Positions 1 through 9,742 are shown, numbered from the stretch's first letter. The stretch is DNA of 64,000 nucleotides from Actinomyces gaoshouyii (GCF_002072175.1 NZ_MVIV01000003.1:62001-126000); one strand, 5' to 3'. The notes: generated from the letters alone by a model not told the origin. Numbers and translations are program-made.

Positions 1-846
1 GGTCTCCACGCCCCGCTCGGGCTTGACGGCGCCCATGTACCGGGTGTGTGGTGCGCTCTCAATGAGGGCGCGGAACTCAGCCTCGTAGTCCTCGTCGATC
101 GGCCCGTAGATGTCGAGCACGGCCTCGGGGCCGCCCGGGCACGCGTCCCCGTTGAGGGAGGCCACGGCTCGCACGGCGTTCTCAATGCCCTTGCCCGGGA
201 CCACCCTGCTGAACATGCACAGGCGCGCGGGGCGGGCCTCGGGCGCGTCGAGGCGGGCGGCAGCGGGATCGAAGTCCTTGAAGTTGGGCAGGTAGGCGGC
301 GTTGCGCACGCCGAGCTCAGCCAGGCGGGCCACGAGGGCCCGGCTCTCCACCCAGTTGACCTGGAAGGCGTTGAGGCAGCGCACCAGGCGGCCCGAGGGA
401 TCGCGCTCGATATCGTCGGCGAGGCGGCCTCCGATGAGGTTGTGGAAGACGCGCGTGCCGCGCATGGAGGCGGCCAGGGCGAGCACGGGGAAGAAGAAGC
501 GGCGGCCGTTGTCGGACAGGAGCACCACGACGTCGTCGCACACGGCCAGGCAGCGCGCCGCGTCCTTGACCACCCGCAGGGGGTGGTGGCGGTAGTCGAG
601 GGTGTCGACGGTGCGGATGGCGTCGGCGCCGAATCGATGGGCGAGATGGCGGTAGACCACCCGGGTCTTGACGGTCTGGCCGTCGACCATCGTCTCGCCG
701 AGGTCGATCCTGCCCATGACCCCGATGCGGCGGCCCTCGCCGACCTCGTCGGACCGGTGGGCGGCGCGGCCCCGGAGCGCACTGATGCCCGTGACTGCGA
801 TGGCAGCGCCTGTGAGGGAGAGCAGCGCTGCCGTCCGTGTTCTCAT
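1..846 (-). CDS. Glycosyltransferase, GT4-like, partial (C-terminus outside window)
   Basis: Transfers a sugar in surface or capsular glycan assembly, inferred from fold features and its neighbour. The visible 282 codons begin MRTRTAALLSL, with a short hydrophobic N-terminus. A nucleotide-sugar-type opening follows (IGVMGRIDLGETMVDGQTV), and later segments VFHNLIGGRL, LPNFKDF and LCMFSRVVPGKGIENAV look like the donor half of a GT-B enzyme. The start at 846-844 overlaps the stop of the upstream glycosyltransferase by one base (TGATG) and has a GGAGGAG ribosome site just inside that gene, so the two are translationally coupled. The 3' end runs off the left edge. Acceptor and donor cannot be told. 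Confidence 0.72.
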   Translation of the reverse strand, partial: MRTRTAALLSLTGAAIAVTGISALRGRAAHRSDEVGEGRRIGVMGRIDLGETMVDGQTVKTRVVYRHLAHRFGADAIRTVDTLDYRHHPLRVVKDAARCLAVCDDVVVLLSDNGRRFFFPVLALAASMRGTRVFHNLIGGRLADDIERDPSGRLVRCLNAFQVNWVESRALVARLAELGVRNAAYLPNFKDFDPAAARLDAPEARPARLCMFSRVVPGKGIENAVRAVASLNGDACPGGPEAVLDIYGPIDEDYEAEFRALIESAPHTRYMGAVKPERGVET

Positions 847-1715
847 CAGGAGCTCCTCCGGCGTCGCATCATCGCGTGGGACAACTGCCATGCCAGGCAG
901 TAGGCGGCGTAGGGACGGGGCAGGCGCTCGACATCCCTGTAGAGGCGCCAGGTGCGCTTGACCGCCTTGACCTTGTTGGAGGACAGGGACCCCACGGTCT
1001 TCCTGTACTTGGCGAGGCATTCGTCCAGACCGTGGAAGCGGTGGCCGCGCTTCATCACCTGCAGCCAGGTGGCGGCGTCCTGCCCGCGGCGCAGGTCCGG
1101 CATGACCAGGAGGGAGCGATCGACGATCGTGGTATCGAAAACCACTGAGAGCGTGCAGGTCATCGTGTTCTTGAGGAACTGCTTGTACGTGAACGAACGG
1201 GGCGCGTGGACGTAATTCCGGTGCTCGCCATCCTCCTCGATGGTCTCGTAGGAGGTGACGCAGACCCCGGCCTTGGTCCGCCTCATGAAGGCGATCTGCC
1301 GCTCCAGCTTGGCCGGCGCCCACAGGTCGTCGGAGTCGAGGTAGGCGATGTAGCGCCCCCGGGCGGCCTCGAGTCCGCGGTTCCTCGCCTTGGCGACGCC
1401 CTGGTTCTCGCCTTGCACGAGAACGGTGATCCGGGAGTCCTGCGCCGCGAAATCGGTGAGGATCGGAACGGTGGAGTCCGTCGAGGCGTCGTCGACGGCG
1501 ATGACCTCCAGGTCTGCCATGGTCTGGTCCAGAACGCTGCGGATCGTCTCGGCGACATGGTCCTCGGAGTTGAACGAGGGGACGATCACGGACACCAGCG
1601 GGGCATCCCCTGCCGCTGAGCCCGCCGGGCGCCCTTCGGGGAGGGCATCCGACCCTGCTATGCGCCGCTCCGCGCCAGTATGAGCATGGATACCGGTGGA
1701 GTTCTCCTGGGTCAT
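846..1715 (-). CDS. Family 2 glycosyltransferase
   Basis: A GT-A fold, inverting glycosyltransferase of 289 aa, probably cytoplasmic and acting in cell-surface polysaccharide synthesis. The catalytic domain starts near residue 40 with VSVIVPSFNSEDHV, followed by DLEVIAVDDASTD. Around residue 125 is the metal-binding AYLDSDDLW (DxD-type) motif, and RRGQDAATWLQVM sits where the catalytic-base region of family 2 enzymes usually lies. No membrane segment is evident. AAAGGA precedes the ATG by a few bases. The gene is first in a minus-strand pair with the GT4-like gene; the donor and acceptor sugars are unknown. Confidence 0.85.
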   Translation of the reverse strand: MTQENSTGIHAHTGAERRIAGSDALPEGRPAGSAAGDAPLVSVIVPSFNSEDHVAETIRSVLDQTMADLEVIAVDDASTDSTVPILTDFAAQDSRITVLVQGENQGVAKARNRGLEAARGRYIAYLDSDDLWAPAKLERQIAFMRRTKAGVCVTSYETIEEDGEHRNYVHAPRSFTYKQFLKNTMTCTLSVVFDTTIVDRSLLVMPDLRRGQDAATWLQVMKRGHRFHGLDECLAKYRKTVGSLSSNKVKAVKRTWRLYRDVERLPRPYAAYCLAWQLSHAMMRRRRSS

Positions 1716-2057
1716 CGATTTCCTTTGAGTACGAAGACGGGATTTCGACTGACTCAGCTCAGCAGGGTTTGAGGGACTCCCGAATCACCTGTGCCGAGCA
1801 CAGTGAATCAGCCAGGACGAGCGCCGTATCACCGAGGTGCGCCGAGTCGAACACTTCAATCACGAAACAATCACAACTGAAGTGAACACCCTTGTCAGGC
1901 TAGTGAGACCACCCAAAGGTGTCAACAGAATATCGACTTTCGACGGAACTTCGGGAGATAGGTCACTCCGAATGCATGTCGAACGTCATGCCACCTTCGA
2001 AGGAGCTCCCAGGGTTTTCTCAGAATTGGCCGCAATCCCCCACGCTCGTTGAATGCT
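1716..2057. other. Intergenic region upstream of the glycosyltransferase pair
   Basis: About 340 bases with no convincing gene. It is poorer in G+C than its surroundings and should hold the glycosyltransferase promoter. A small inverted repeat CTGTGC-cga-GCACAG lies at 1789-1803. No clear -10/-35 pair or known operator was recognised. Confidence 0.4.
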
Positions 2058-2099
2058 GCGGGGGCGGCCGGCCGCGATCATGCGGTCGGCCGCCCCCGC
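2058..2099 (-). terminator. Terminator hairpin downstream of ileS
   Basis: Thirteen-base perfect inverted repeat (GCGGGGGCGGCCG at 2058-2070 and its complement at 2087-2099) with a 16-base loop, 55 bases past the ileS stop. There is no long T-run, which is usual in high-G+C actinobacteria. Confidence 0.75.
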
Positions 2100-2153
2100 G
2101 GCTCATTATGGCGCGGCCCGGCTCCGGGAAGCGGGCCGCCCTCTCAGTCGTCG

Positions 2154-5100
2154 CTAGCCCTCGCTCCGGACGACGGCGGCACTGGGCTGACCCACCGAGG
2201 CGCTGGCGACGACCGAGGCGTCCGCACAGCCGGTCTCGGCCTTGATGAGGGCGAGGTGCGCCCCCGTCCAGGCGCCCCGGTCCTCGGGGACCGTGAGGGT
2301 CAGGCGGATCCGGTCGCCCACGTGGAGACCGGCGGCCTTGCGCTCGTCCTGGACGAGACGGATGAGGTCGCGCGCCCAGCCCTCGGCCTCGAGCTCCTCG
2401 TCGAGGGCGGTGTCCAGGACCACGAAGGCGCCGGAGGCCAGGACGGTGGCGCTCAAGGCGTCGTCATCGACCTCGATGCGCTGGGTGAGGGTGAAGGAGC
2501 CCTCCTCCGCCTCCAGGACCACGGGCGCGCCGTCGATCGTCACACCGTCGAAGCGCGCGTCGCCGTCCTCAGTGAGGGCCCACTGCCCCGCCTTGACGGC
2601 ATCAAAGAGCTTGGAGGTGAGCTTGCGGACCTCGGGGGCGAAGGCCCTCGGGTTGAGGGAGAGCTCCTCGCGCAGCTCGTAGCCGGCGTTGGCGGCGTCG
2701 AGGACGCGGACCTCCTTGACGTTGACCTCCTCGGCGATGAGATCGGCGAAGGGCGCCAGGCCGCCCGGCTGCGCGGTGGCGATGAGCAGGGAGCGCAGCG
2801 GCTGACGCACGCGCAGCTTCTCGGCCTTGCGCAGGCTGAGAGCGGCGGAAACGGCCTCGCGGGCCTCGTCCATGGCGGTCACGAGGGCCGGGTCGGCGAC
2901 GTGTGCGGGCAGGACGGGCCAGTCGGTCAGGTGGACCGAGCGCCCACCGGTCAGCCCCCGCCAGATCTCCTCGCTCACCAGCGGGGCGAGCGGCGCCATG
3001 ACCTCCGTCAGGACGCGCAGCACGGTGGCCAGGGTGTCGAAGGCGGGCCTGGCGACGGCGGGATCGTCGTCGGTGAACCGCGAGCGCGAGGTGCGCAGGT
3101 ACCAGTTGGTGAGCACGTCGAGGAAGTCGCGGATGGTCACCGTGGCGCCGGTGATCTCGTAGGAGCTCATCTGGGCGCCCACGGTGTCGGCCAGGTCGCG
3201 CGCCCGGGCCAGGATGTAGCGGTCCATGACGTGCAGGGAGCCCTTGCGGCCGAACAGGGCGGCGTCGGACAGGTCCACGCCGGGGCTGACGTAGCCCTCG
3301 CCGTCGTTCATCTGCCCGGCGTACAGGGCGAAGAAGTGCCAGGTGTTCCACAGGGGCAGGAGAACCTGGCGCACGGTGTCGCGGATGGCCTTGTCGGTCA
3401 CCGCGAGGTTGCCTCCTCGCACGACGGGGCTGGACAGCAGGAACCAGCGCATGGCGTCGGCGCCGTCACGGTCGAAGACCATGGAGACGTCGGGGTAGTT
3501 GCGCAGGGACTTGCTCATCTTCGCGCCGTCGTCGCCCAGGAGGATGCCGTGAGAGACGCAGGAGGTGAAGGCGGGGCGGTCGAACAGGGCGGTGGCCAGC
3601 ACGTGGAGGGTGTAGAACCAGCCACGGGTCTGCCCGATGTACTCCACGATGAAGTCGCCGGGGTTGTGCGACTCGAACCAGTCGACGTTCTCGAAGGGGT
3701 AGTGGACCTGGGCGAAGGGCATGGAGCCGGACTCGAACCAGCAGTCCAGGACATCGGGGATGCGGCGCATCATCGACCTGCCCGTGGGGTCGTCCGGGTT
3801 GGGGCGCGTCAGGGTGTCGATGAAGGGGCGGTGCAGATCGGTGACCTCGACGCCGAAGTCGGCCTCCAGCTCGGCGAGGGAGCCGTAGACATCGGTGCGC
3901 GGGTAGGCGGGGTCGTCCGAGACCCATACGGGGATCGGGGCCCCCCAGTAGCGGTTGCGCGAGATCGACCAGTCGCGGGCCCCGGCGAGCCAGTTGCCGA
4001 AGATGCCGTCCTTGATATGGGCGGGAGTCCAGGTGATCTCCCGATTGAGCTCCACCATGCGGTCCCTGATGGCGGTGACCCGCACGAACCAGGAGGAGAC
4101 CGCCTTGTAGATGAGCGGCTTGCGGCAGCGCCAGCAGTGCGGGTAGCTGTGCACGTAGGAGGCCTGGCGCACGAGGACGGGCCGGGCGGCCTCCTCCCGG
4201 CCCTTCAGCGGCCCGGAGCCGTCGCGCAGGTCGACGGTGATCGGCTTGTTGGCGTCGAAGACCTGCAGGCCGGCGTAGTCGGGGACCTCGGAAGTGAACA
4301 CGCCGCCGTCGTCGACGGGGATGACGGCGCCGATCCCGGCCTCCTGGCACACGAGCATGTCGTCCTCACCGAAGGCCGGGGCGATGTGGACCAGCCCGGT
4401 GCCGTCCTCGGTGGTGACGTAGTCGCCGGCGATGATCGTCCAGCCGTTCGGGCCCGGGGCGGCGCCCTCGGCGCGGTGGGCGTCGTCATCGAAGTAGTCG
4501 AAGATCGGGTGGTAGCGGCGCCCCACCAGCTCGGAGCCCTTCAGGTGGGCCAGGACGGCGGGCTCGGAGCCCTCGGCGGCCAGCTCCTTGGCGTAGGAGC
4601 CCACGAGCGCCTCGGCCAGGATGACGCGGCGGCCGGCCAGGGGGGAGTCGAGCCCCGCGGGCACCTCGACGACGGCGTAGTCGACGTCCGGCCCCACGGC
4701 GACGGCGAGGTTGGACGGCAGGGTCCAGGGGGTCGTCGTCCAGATGAGGATGAGCTCGGGGGCGCCGTCGAGGATAGCCTCGGTCAGCGGCATGCCCACG
4801 GTGACCGTGTTGTCCTGGCGGTCCTGGTAGACGTCGTCGTCCATCTTGAGCTCGTGGTTGCTCAGGGGCGTGCGGTCGTGCCAGCAGTAGGGCAGCACGC
4901 GGTATCCCTGGTAGGCCAGGCCCTTGTCGTAGAGGCTCTTGAAGGCCCACAGGACGCTCTCCATGTAGGTGGGGTCGAGGGTCTTGTAGTCGCCCTCGAA
5001 GTCGACCCAGCGCGCCTGGCGGGTGACGTAGTCCTCCCATTCCTTGGTGTAGCGCAGCACGGAGGTGCGGCACTCGGCGTTGAAGGCCTCGATGCCGAGG

Positions 5101-5522
5101 CCGCCGGGGCGCGTGATCTCGGAGACGTCGTCGATGCCGAGCAGGCGCTGGGCCTCGAGTTCGGCGGGCAGGCCGTGAGTGTCCCAGCCGAAGCGGCGCT
5201 CGACGCGGCGGCCCATCTGGGTCTGGAAGCGGCCGACGGCGTCCTTGACGTATCCGGTCAGCAGGTGCCCGTAGTGGGGCAGGCCGTTGGCGAAGGGCGG
5301 GCCGTCGTAGAAGACGAACTCGTTGGAGCGCCCACCCGCATCGTGGGCGGGGCGGGCCTCGACGGAGGCGGCGAAGGTGCCGTCCGCCCTCCAGTAGGCC
5401 AGGGTCTCCTGCTCCAGGGCGGGGAAGGACGGGGAGGGGTCGACCCGCTCGCCGTCTCGGTGCAGGGGGTAGAAGGCGGCGCCGGTGTGGGCAGCGGTGC
5501 TCCGCTGGGTCTGCTCAGCCAT
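2154..5522 (-). CDS. ileS: Isoleucyl-tRNA synthetase
   Basis: Charges tRNA-Ile with isoleucine in the cytoplasm. The protein is 1122 aa, the long form typical of the eukaryote-like IleRS class. The HIGH-type signature is NGLPHYGH near residue 80 and the KMSKS loop ([10 protein letters not shown]) is near residue 665. The editing (CP1) insertion lies between them, with [11 protein letters not shown] around residue 260. The start MAEQTQRS follows the T-box leader directly; only a weak GAGG lies in front, which fits a leader that controls ribosome access. It is single-copy here, transcribed alone, with a terminator at 2058-2099. Identification is secure. Confidence 0.97.
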   Translation of the reverse strand: MAEQTQRSTAAHTGAAFYPLHRDGERVDPSPSFPALEQETLAYWRADGTFAASVEARPAHDAGGRSNEFVFYDGPPFANGLPHYGHLLTGYVKDAVGRFQTQMGRRVERRFGWDTHGLPAELEAQRLLGIDDVSEITRPGGLGIEAFNAECRTSVLRYTKEWEDYVTRQARWVDFEGDYKTLDPTYMESVLWAFKSLYDKGLAYQGYRVLPYCWHDRTPLSNHELKMDDDVYQDRQDNTVTVGMPLTEAILDGAPELILIWTTTPWTLPSNLAVAVGPDVDYAVVEVPAGLDSPLAGRRVILAEALVGSYAKELAAEGSEPAVLAHLKGSELVGRRYHPIFDYFDDDAHRAEGAAPGPNGWTIIAGDYVTTEDGTGLVHIAPAFGEDDMLVCQEAGIGAVIPVDDGGVFTSEVPDYAGLQVFDANKPITVDLRDGSGPLKGREEAARPVLVRQASYVHSYPHCWRCRKPLIYKAVSSWFVRVTAIRDRMVELNREITWTPAHIKDGIFGNWLAGARDWSISRNRYWGAPIPVWVSDDPAYPRTDVYGSLAELEADFGVEVTDLHRPFIDTLTRPNPDDPTGRSMMRRIPDVLDCWFESGSMPFAQVHYPFENVDWFESHNPGDFIVEYIGQTRGWFYTLHVLATALFDRPAFTSCVSHGILLGDDGAKMSKSLRNYPDVSMVFDRDGADAMRWFLLSSPVVRGGNLAVTDKAIRDTVRQVLLPLWNTWHFFALYAGQMNDGEGYVSPGVDLSDAALFGRKGSLHVMDRYILARARDLADTVGAQMSSYEITGATVTIRDFLDVLTNWYLRTSRSRFTDDDPAVARPAFDTLATVLRVLTEVMAPLAPLVSEEIWRGLTGGRSVHLTDWPVLPAHVADPALVTAMDEAREAVSAALSLRKAEKLRVRQPLRSLLIATAQPGGLAPFADLIAEEVNVKEVRVLDAANAGYELREELSLNPRAFAPEVRKLTSKLFDAVKAGQWALTEDGDARFDGVTIDGAPVVLEAEEGSFTLTQRIEVDDDALSATVLASGAFVVLDTALDEELEAEGWARDLIRLVQDERKAAGLHVGDRIRLTLTVPEDRGAWTGAHLALIKAETGCADASVVASASVGQPSAAVVRSEG

Positions 5523-5822
5523 GTGCCTCGCGTCTTTCGCTCGTGAACATCCGGGTGGACGGGACTCACGAGGACGACGCCGACGCTCACCGCCCGGGAG
5601 TTCCCTGGCCGGCGGGGCCGCACCGCGGTACCACCTCGCTTGCCGCGCCGCGCCTCGCCCGAGGGCTGCGCGCGGTGCGACCGCTTCATCATCAGCTGTG
5701 ACGGGCTGTCCCGTCCGGGTCTACTGGGCGGACGGGCCCAGGGGCCCGGCGCTGTTCTGCCGGAGGCTCGCCGGTGATGCCCGATCGCCGCGTGGCGGAT
5801 CGGCCGGGTCGCTGCCTGATAG
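5523..5822 (-). promoter_or_regulatory. T-box riboswitch leader of ileS (isoleucine specifier)
   Basis: The untranslated leader senses uncharged tRNA-Ile. A T-box core GGTGGTACCGCGG, whose TGGT would pair with the tRNA ACCA end, lies within 5621-5640. A very short Stem I can be drawn from about 5805 to 5771: a CCGG/CCGG base, an inner CGAT/ATCG and GCC/GGC apex, and on the 3' side an internal loop GCATCA holding the specifier codon ATC (5776-5778). A Stem II-like hairpin CCCGTCCG...CGGACGGG with AGTAGA in its loop lies near 5716-5742. This matches the ultrashort, translational ileS T-boxes known from actinobacteria. Whether control is translational or by termination is not settled by sequence. 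Confidence 0.88.
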
Positions 5823-5828
5823 CGCAGG

Positions 5829-5834
5829 AGTGTA
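5829..5834 (-). promoter_or_regulatory. Putative -10 of the ileS T-box transcript
   Basis: TACACT on the minus strand, placed about seven bases before the first base of the T-box RNA. No clear -35 was seen. Confidence 0.45.
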
Positions 5835-6030
5835 GCCAGCGGCGCCGGGAGCGGCCAGCGGGGATCGGGCCCGCGCGGCGTCGTCCTCGACACATCCCTC
5901 GGTCCGCCCCCGGCCTTCCCGCAGCGGGCGGCGCGGGGGAGGCGCGCCGCCCGTCTCCGCGTCGCCGTGCCCCTGCTGGGGCCCGGTCTCACCATGCAAG
6001 CACCCCATCGCATCAGCGCAGACCGGGACT

Positions 6031-6043
6031 TACACTCCGGCAT
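6031..6043 (+). promoter_or_regulatory. Putative promoter of the sulfur operon leader
   Basis: TACACT at 6031-6036 is followed by exactly seven bases and then the ATG at 6044. That spacing would put the transcription start at the start codon, giving a leaderless mRNA. The -35 region is not recognisable. Confidence 0.5.
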
Positions 6044-6133
6044 ATGACCACAGCACGCCGCGTCACAACCCGCTGGGCACGCCCCGCGTCGACGCCGCGT
6101 GGGCACGGCTGGGTCATGTGTTGTCAGGCCTGA
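6044..6133 (+). CDS. Cysteine-sensing leader peptide (29 aa) upstream of the sulfur operon
   Basis: A short open frame beginning MTTARRVTTRW and ending V-M-C-C-Q-A-stop, with tandem TGT codons at 6119-6124 just before the TGA. It appears leaderless (see the -10 at 6031) and lies 175 bases ahead of the sulfite reductase gene. Leaderless short ORFs with Cys runs act as cysteine-responsive attenuators in mycobacteria, and the position here ahead of a cysteine-pathway operon fits that model. The stop region lies inside inverted repeats (6123-6145). The peptide itself probably has no function beyond ribosome stalling when Cys-tRNA is low. Its translation is inferred, not shown. Confidence 0.65.
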   Translation: MTTARRVTTRWARPASTPRGHGWVMCCQA

Positions 6134-6163
6134 CGAGCGCCTGACCGCAGCGGTTGATACCGC
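6123..6163 (+). promoter_or_regulatory. Putative attenuator structures overlapping the leader stop
   Basis: GTCAGGC at 6123-6129 pairs perfectly with GCCTGAC at 6139-6145, so the stem begins within the second Cys codon. A second small hairpin GCGGT-tgat-ACCGC follows at 6150-6163. A stalled ribosome at the Cys codons would block the first stem. Confidence 0.5.
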
Positions 6164-6308
6164 GATCATCGGATTCCGGCGCGATGAGGCGTCCGGAGCC
6201 GAGCACAACTCCCCCCAGCGGCAGACCGCCCGCACGGGAGCGGCACCGCGGGGAGCCTCTTGATCCGACTCCCCTTCAGACGCCCGGCGCCGCCCACCTG
6301 GAGGAGAC

Positions 6309-8027
6309 ATGAGCACCACGACGAGCAGCGCGGCGGGCCCCGCGGGGGGCCGCGACCTGCGGCCCCCGCGCTCGGGGCGGTCCAACGGCCAGTGGCTGGT
6401 GGACGGCCGCGCGCCCCTGAACCCCAATGAGGCCTTCAAGCAGGACGGGGACCCGCTCGGCGCGCGCCAGCGCATCATCGACGCCTACGCGTCCGCCGGC
6501 TACGACGCGATCCCCGACGACGACCTCCACAACCGCTTCCGCTGGTGGGCGCTCTACACGCAGCGCAAGCAGGGGATCGACGGCGGCCGGACCGCCCAGT
6601 TGAGCGCCTCCGAGCTCTCCGACCGCTACTTCATGCAGCGCATCCGCATGGACGGCGCGTCGCTGTCGGTGGAGCAGATGCGCGTCATCGGCGCCATCTC
6701 GAACGAATTCGCCCGCGGCACTCTCGACATCACCGACAGGCAGAACCTCCAGCTCCACTGGATCCGGATCGAGGACGTGCCCGAGATGTGGCGCCGTCTG
6801 GAGGAGGTGGGACTGACCACGATCGAGGCCTGCGGGGACACGCCCCGCGGCTTCCTCGTCTCCCCCGTGGCCGGGATCGACCCCGAGGAGATCATCGACC
6901 CCTCCGAGGCGGCGCGCCACCTGCACGACACCTGCCTGGGCGACCCCGAGATCGTGAACCTGCCGCGCAAGTTCAAGACCGCGTTCACCGGCTCACCGAG
7001 CCTGGACGTGCTCCACGAGATCAACGACATCTCCTTCGTCGGCGTCGAGCACCCCGAGCTCGGCCCCGGGTACGACCTGTGGATCGCGGGCGCCCTGTCC
7101 ACCGCGCCCTTCCTCGGCAAGCGCCTGGGCGCATTCGTGCGGCCCGAGCAGGTGCCCGAGGTGTGGTGGGGGGTCATCCGCATCTTCCGCGACTACGGCT
7201 ACCGGCGCCTGCGCAACAAGGCGCGGTTGAAGTTCCTCATGGCGCAGTGGGGGCCGGAGCGGTTCCGGGAGGTCCTGGAGGCCGATTATCTCGGTTACGC
7301 CCTGGCCGATGGCCCGGCCCCGGGACCGCCGCGCGGCTGCCGGGACCACCTCGGGACGCACCGCCAGGCCGATGGGCGCTACTGGATCGGCGCCAAGCCC
7401 CCGGTGGGCCGCCTGTCAGGGGACGTCATGCTGGGCCTGGCCGACCTCGCCGAGCGCGTGGGCTCCGACCGCGCGCGCACCACTCCCCTGCAGAACATCC
7501 TCCTGCTCGATGTTCCCGCCGAGCGCGTCGAGGAGGCGCGCGAGGGCCTGGTGGCTCTCGGCATCGACCCCGATCCCGGTACCTTCACTCGCGGGATGCT
7601 GGCCTGCACCGGCATCGAGTTCTGCAAATTCGCGATCGTGGAGACCAAGGCCCTCGCCGCGCGCGTGGCCGCCGAGCTCGATGAGCGCCTGGCCGACGCC
7701 GACCTCGAGCGCCCCCTGACCGTGCACATCAACGGCTGCCCGAACTCCTGCGCGCGCATCCAGACGGCGGATATCGGCCTCAAGGGCCAGATCATCACCG
7801 TCGACGGCGAACGGGCTCCGGGCTTCCAGGTCCACCTGGGCGGAGGGTTGGCCGCCCCCGGCCATGAGGAGGCCGAGCTGGGGCGCACTGTCCGCAGCCT
7901 CAAGGTCGCCGCTGATGGTCTGCCCGACTACATCGAGAGGGTGGTGCGGGCCTACCTGGCCGACCGCTACCCCGAGGAGAGCTTCGCCCAATGGGCGCAG
8001 CGCGCGGATGAGGAGAGACTCGCATGA
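6309..8027 (+). CDS. sir: Assimilatory ferredoxin-type sulfite reductase
   Basis: Reduces sulfite to sulfide with six electrons at a siroheme-[4Fe-4S] centre. The 572-aa protein has the nitrite/sulfite reductase duplicated layout. Cluster and siroheme ligands are visible as CTGIEFC (C-x5-C, about residue 431) and NGCPNSCAR (C-x3-C, about residue 474). The N-terminal half has a run of conserved arginines and lysines around YTQRKQGIDGG and RQNLQLHW that bind siroheme and sulfite. It is first in a seven-gene operon; GGAGGAGAC precedes the ATG, and its stop overlaps cysH (ATGA). Context with cysH, cysDN and siroheme genes favours sulfite over nitrite as substrate. Confidence 0.92.
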   Translation: MSTTTSSAAGPAGGRDLRPPRSGRSNGQWLVDGRAPLNPNEAFKQDGDPLGARQRIIDAYASAGYDAIPDDDLHNRFRWWALYTQRKQGIDGGRTAQLSASELSDRYFMQRIRMDGASLSVEQMRVIGAISNEFARGTLDITDRQNLQLHWIRIEDVPEMWRRLEEVGLTTIEACGDTPRGFLVSPVAGIDPEEIIDPSEAARHLHDTCLGDPEIVNLPRKFKTAFTGSPSLDVLHEINDISFVGVEHPELGPGYDLWIAGALSTAPFLGKRLGAFVRPEQVPEVWWGVIRIFRDYGYRRLRNKARLKFLMAQWGPERFREVLEADYLGYALADGPAPGPPRGCRDHLGTHRQADGRYWIGAKPPVGRLSGDVMLGLADLAERVGSDRARTTPLQNILLLDVPAERVEEAREGLVALGIDPDPGTFTRGMLACTGIEFCKFAIVETKALAARVAAELDERLADADLERPLTVHINGCPNSCARIQTADIGLKGQIITVDGERAPGFQVHLGGGLAAPGHEEAELGRTVRSLKVAADGLPDYIERVVRAYLADRYPEESFAQWAQRADEERLA

Positions 8028-8827
8028 CCACCGCGACGACCGGCACGACCAGCGCCGCCGGCGCCCCCGTGGGCCGCTTCGGCCACCTGAGCGCCCGGGG
8101 CGCCAATGCCCCCCGCTCGCCCCGCCGCCCCAGGCGCGGCGAGGACGAGCTGCGCGCCCTGGCGGCCGCGGGCGCCGCCGAGCTGGGCGACGACGCCCCC
8201 GCCGAGGAGGTCGTCGCCTGGGCCGCGAGGGCGTTCCCCGACAGCCTCGCCGTCGCCTGCTCGATGGCCGACGCCGTGCTGCCGCATGTCATCGCCGCGC
8301 GGATCCCCAGCGTCGACGTGCTCTTCCTCGAGACGGGCTACCACTTCGCCGAAACGGAGGGGACCCGCGACGCCGTCGCCGAGACCATGGACGTCACCGT
8401 CATCGATGTCCTGCCCGAGCTGACGGTCGCCGAGCAGGATGAGCGCTACGGGCAGGCCCTCCACTCCCGGGATCCCTCGCGCTGTTGCGCCCTGCGCAAG
8501 GTGGCGCCGCTGGCCAGGGCCCTGTCCGGCTACGAGGCCTGGGCCACCGGCCTGCGCCGCGAGGACGCCGTCACCCGCACCTCCACCCCGCTCGTGGGCT
8601 TCGACGAGGCGCACCGGATCGTCAAGATCAATCCGCTGGCCGCCTGGAGCTTCGACGAGCTTCTCGCCTATGCCTCCGAGCACGGCGTCGTCGTCAACCC
8701 GCTGCTGGCCGACGGTTACCCCTCGATCGGCTGCGAGCCCTGCACGGCGCGCGTCGCCCCGGGAGAAGACCCACGTTCCGGCCGCTGGGCCGGATTCACC
8801 AAGACCGAATGCGGGATCCACCTATGA
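8024..8827 (+). CDS. cysH: Adenylylsulfate (APS) reductase, [4Fe-4S] type
   Basis: Reduces activated sulfate to sulfite using thioredoxin or a similar donor. At 267 aa it carries the paired-cysteine cluster motif (RCCALRK near residue 155 and IGCEPC near 240) that marks iron-sulfur APS reductases rather than cluster-free PAPS reductases. The catalytic cysteine is in the C-terminal TECGIHL. The nucleotide-binding region begins around VACSMADAV. The lack of an APS kinase gene in the operon agrees with APS as substrate. Start and stop overlap the neighbouring genes by ATGA on both sides. Confidence 0.93.
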   Translation: MTTATTGTTSAAGAPVGRFGHLSARGANAPRSPRRPRRGEDELRALAAAGAAELGDDAPAEEVVAWAARAFPDSLAVACSMADAVLPHVIAARIPSVDVLFLETGYHFAETEGTRDAVAETMDVTVIDVLPELTVAEQDERYGQALHSRDPSRCCALRKVAPLARALSGYEAWATGLRREDAVTRTSTPLVGFDEAHRIVKINPLAAWSFDELLAYASEHGVVVNPLLADGYPSIGCEPCTARVAPGEDPRSGRWAGFTKTECGIHL

Positions 8828-9742
8828 GCACCACCTCGGCCACCGCTGCCCGCCCCGCGCTCGACGAGCTCGACGCGCTGGAGGCCGAGGCGATCCTCAT
8901 CATCCGCGAGACGGTCGCCGAGTGCGCCCGCCCCGTCCTGCTGTTCAGCGGCGGCAAGGACTCGGTGGTGATGCTCCACCTGGCGCGCAAGGCCTTCTGG
9001 CCGGGGCCCGTGCCCTTCCCGCTGCTCCACGTCGATACCGGGCACAACTTCCCCGAGGTCCTGGCCTACCGCGACGCCACCGCCGAGGCCGCCGGCATGC
9101 GGCTCGTCGTCGTATCCGTCCAGGACTACATCGACGACGGCCGGCTGCGCGAGCGCCCCGACGGCACCCGCAACCCGTTGCAGACCCGCCCACTGCTCGA
9201 CGCGATCGCCGCGGACGGCTTCGACGGCGTCTTCGGCGGGGGCCGGCGCGACGAGGAGAAGGCTCGGGCCAAGGAGCGCGTCTTCTCCCTGCGCGATGAG
9301 TTCGGGCAGTGGGATCCGCGCAATCAGCGCCCCGAGCTGTGGACGCTGTTCAACCCCCGGCACGCCCCGGGCGAGCACGTGCGGGTCTTCCCCCTGTCCA
9401 ACTGGACCGAGCTGGACGTGTGGCGCTACATCGAGCGCGAGGACATCGCCCTGCCGAGCCTGTACTACGCCCACGAGCGCGAGGTCTTCCGCCGCGACGG
9501 CATGTGGCTCGCCGTCACCCCGGTGACCCGGCCCCGCCCGGGTGAGGAGACCGAGAGGCGCACCGTGCGCTACCGCACCGTCGGGGACATGTCCTGCACC
9601 GGCGCCGTGCTCTCGGGCGCCGCCACCAACCACGAGATCGCCATCGAGGTGGCCGCCTCCGCACTCACCGAGCGCGACGCGCGCCGACGACCGCCTGACG
9701 GAGGCGGCGATGGAGGACCGCAAGAAGGAGGGCTACTTCTGA
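8824..9742 (+). CDS. cysD: Sulfate adenylyltransferase subunit 2, with apparent C-terminal frameshift
   Basis: The catalytic half of ATP sulfurylase, forming APS from sulfate and ATP with CysN. The PP-loop LLFSGGKDSVVML lies near residue 40, followed by HVDTGHNFPE, FGGGRRDEEKARAKER and FPLSNWTELDVWRYI, all typical of CysD. Frame 1 holds up to about SALTERD (near 9676). The conserved family tail (ATRADD...EAAMEDRKKEGYF) then continues in frame 2 and ends at 9740-9742. The break is in a GCG-rich tract and fits loss of five (net two) bases. Without the shift the frame would read through into cysN. It may be a sequencing error or a true lesion; the operon otherwise looks intact. Confidence 0.88.

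Noticed and set aside
1789-1803. Specific regulator site upstream of the glycosyltransferases
   Set aside because: A six-base inverted repeat is too short to support a named operator.
2049-5546. 1165-codon plus-strand frame opposite ileS
   Set aside because: Mirror frame of the minus-strand ileS codons in high-G+C DNA; low-complexity Gly/Val/Asp/Glu-rich protein with no motif.
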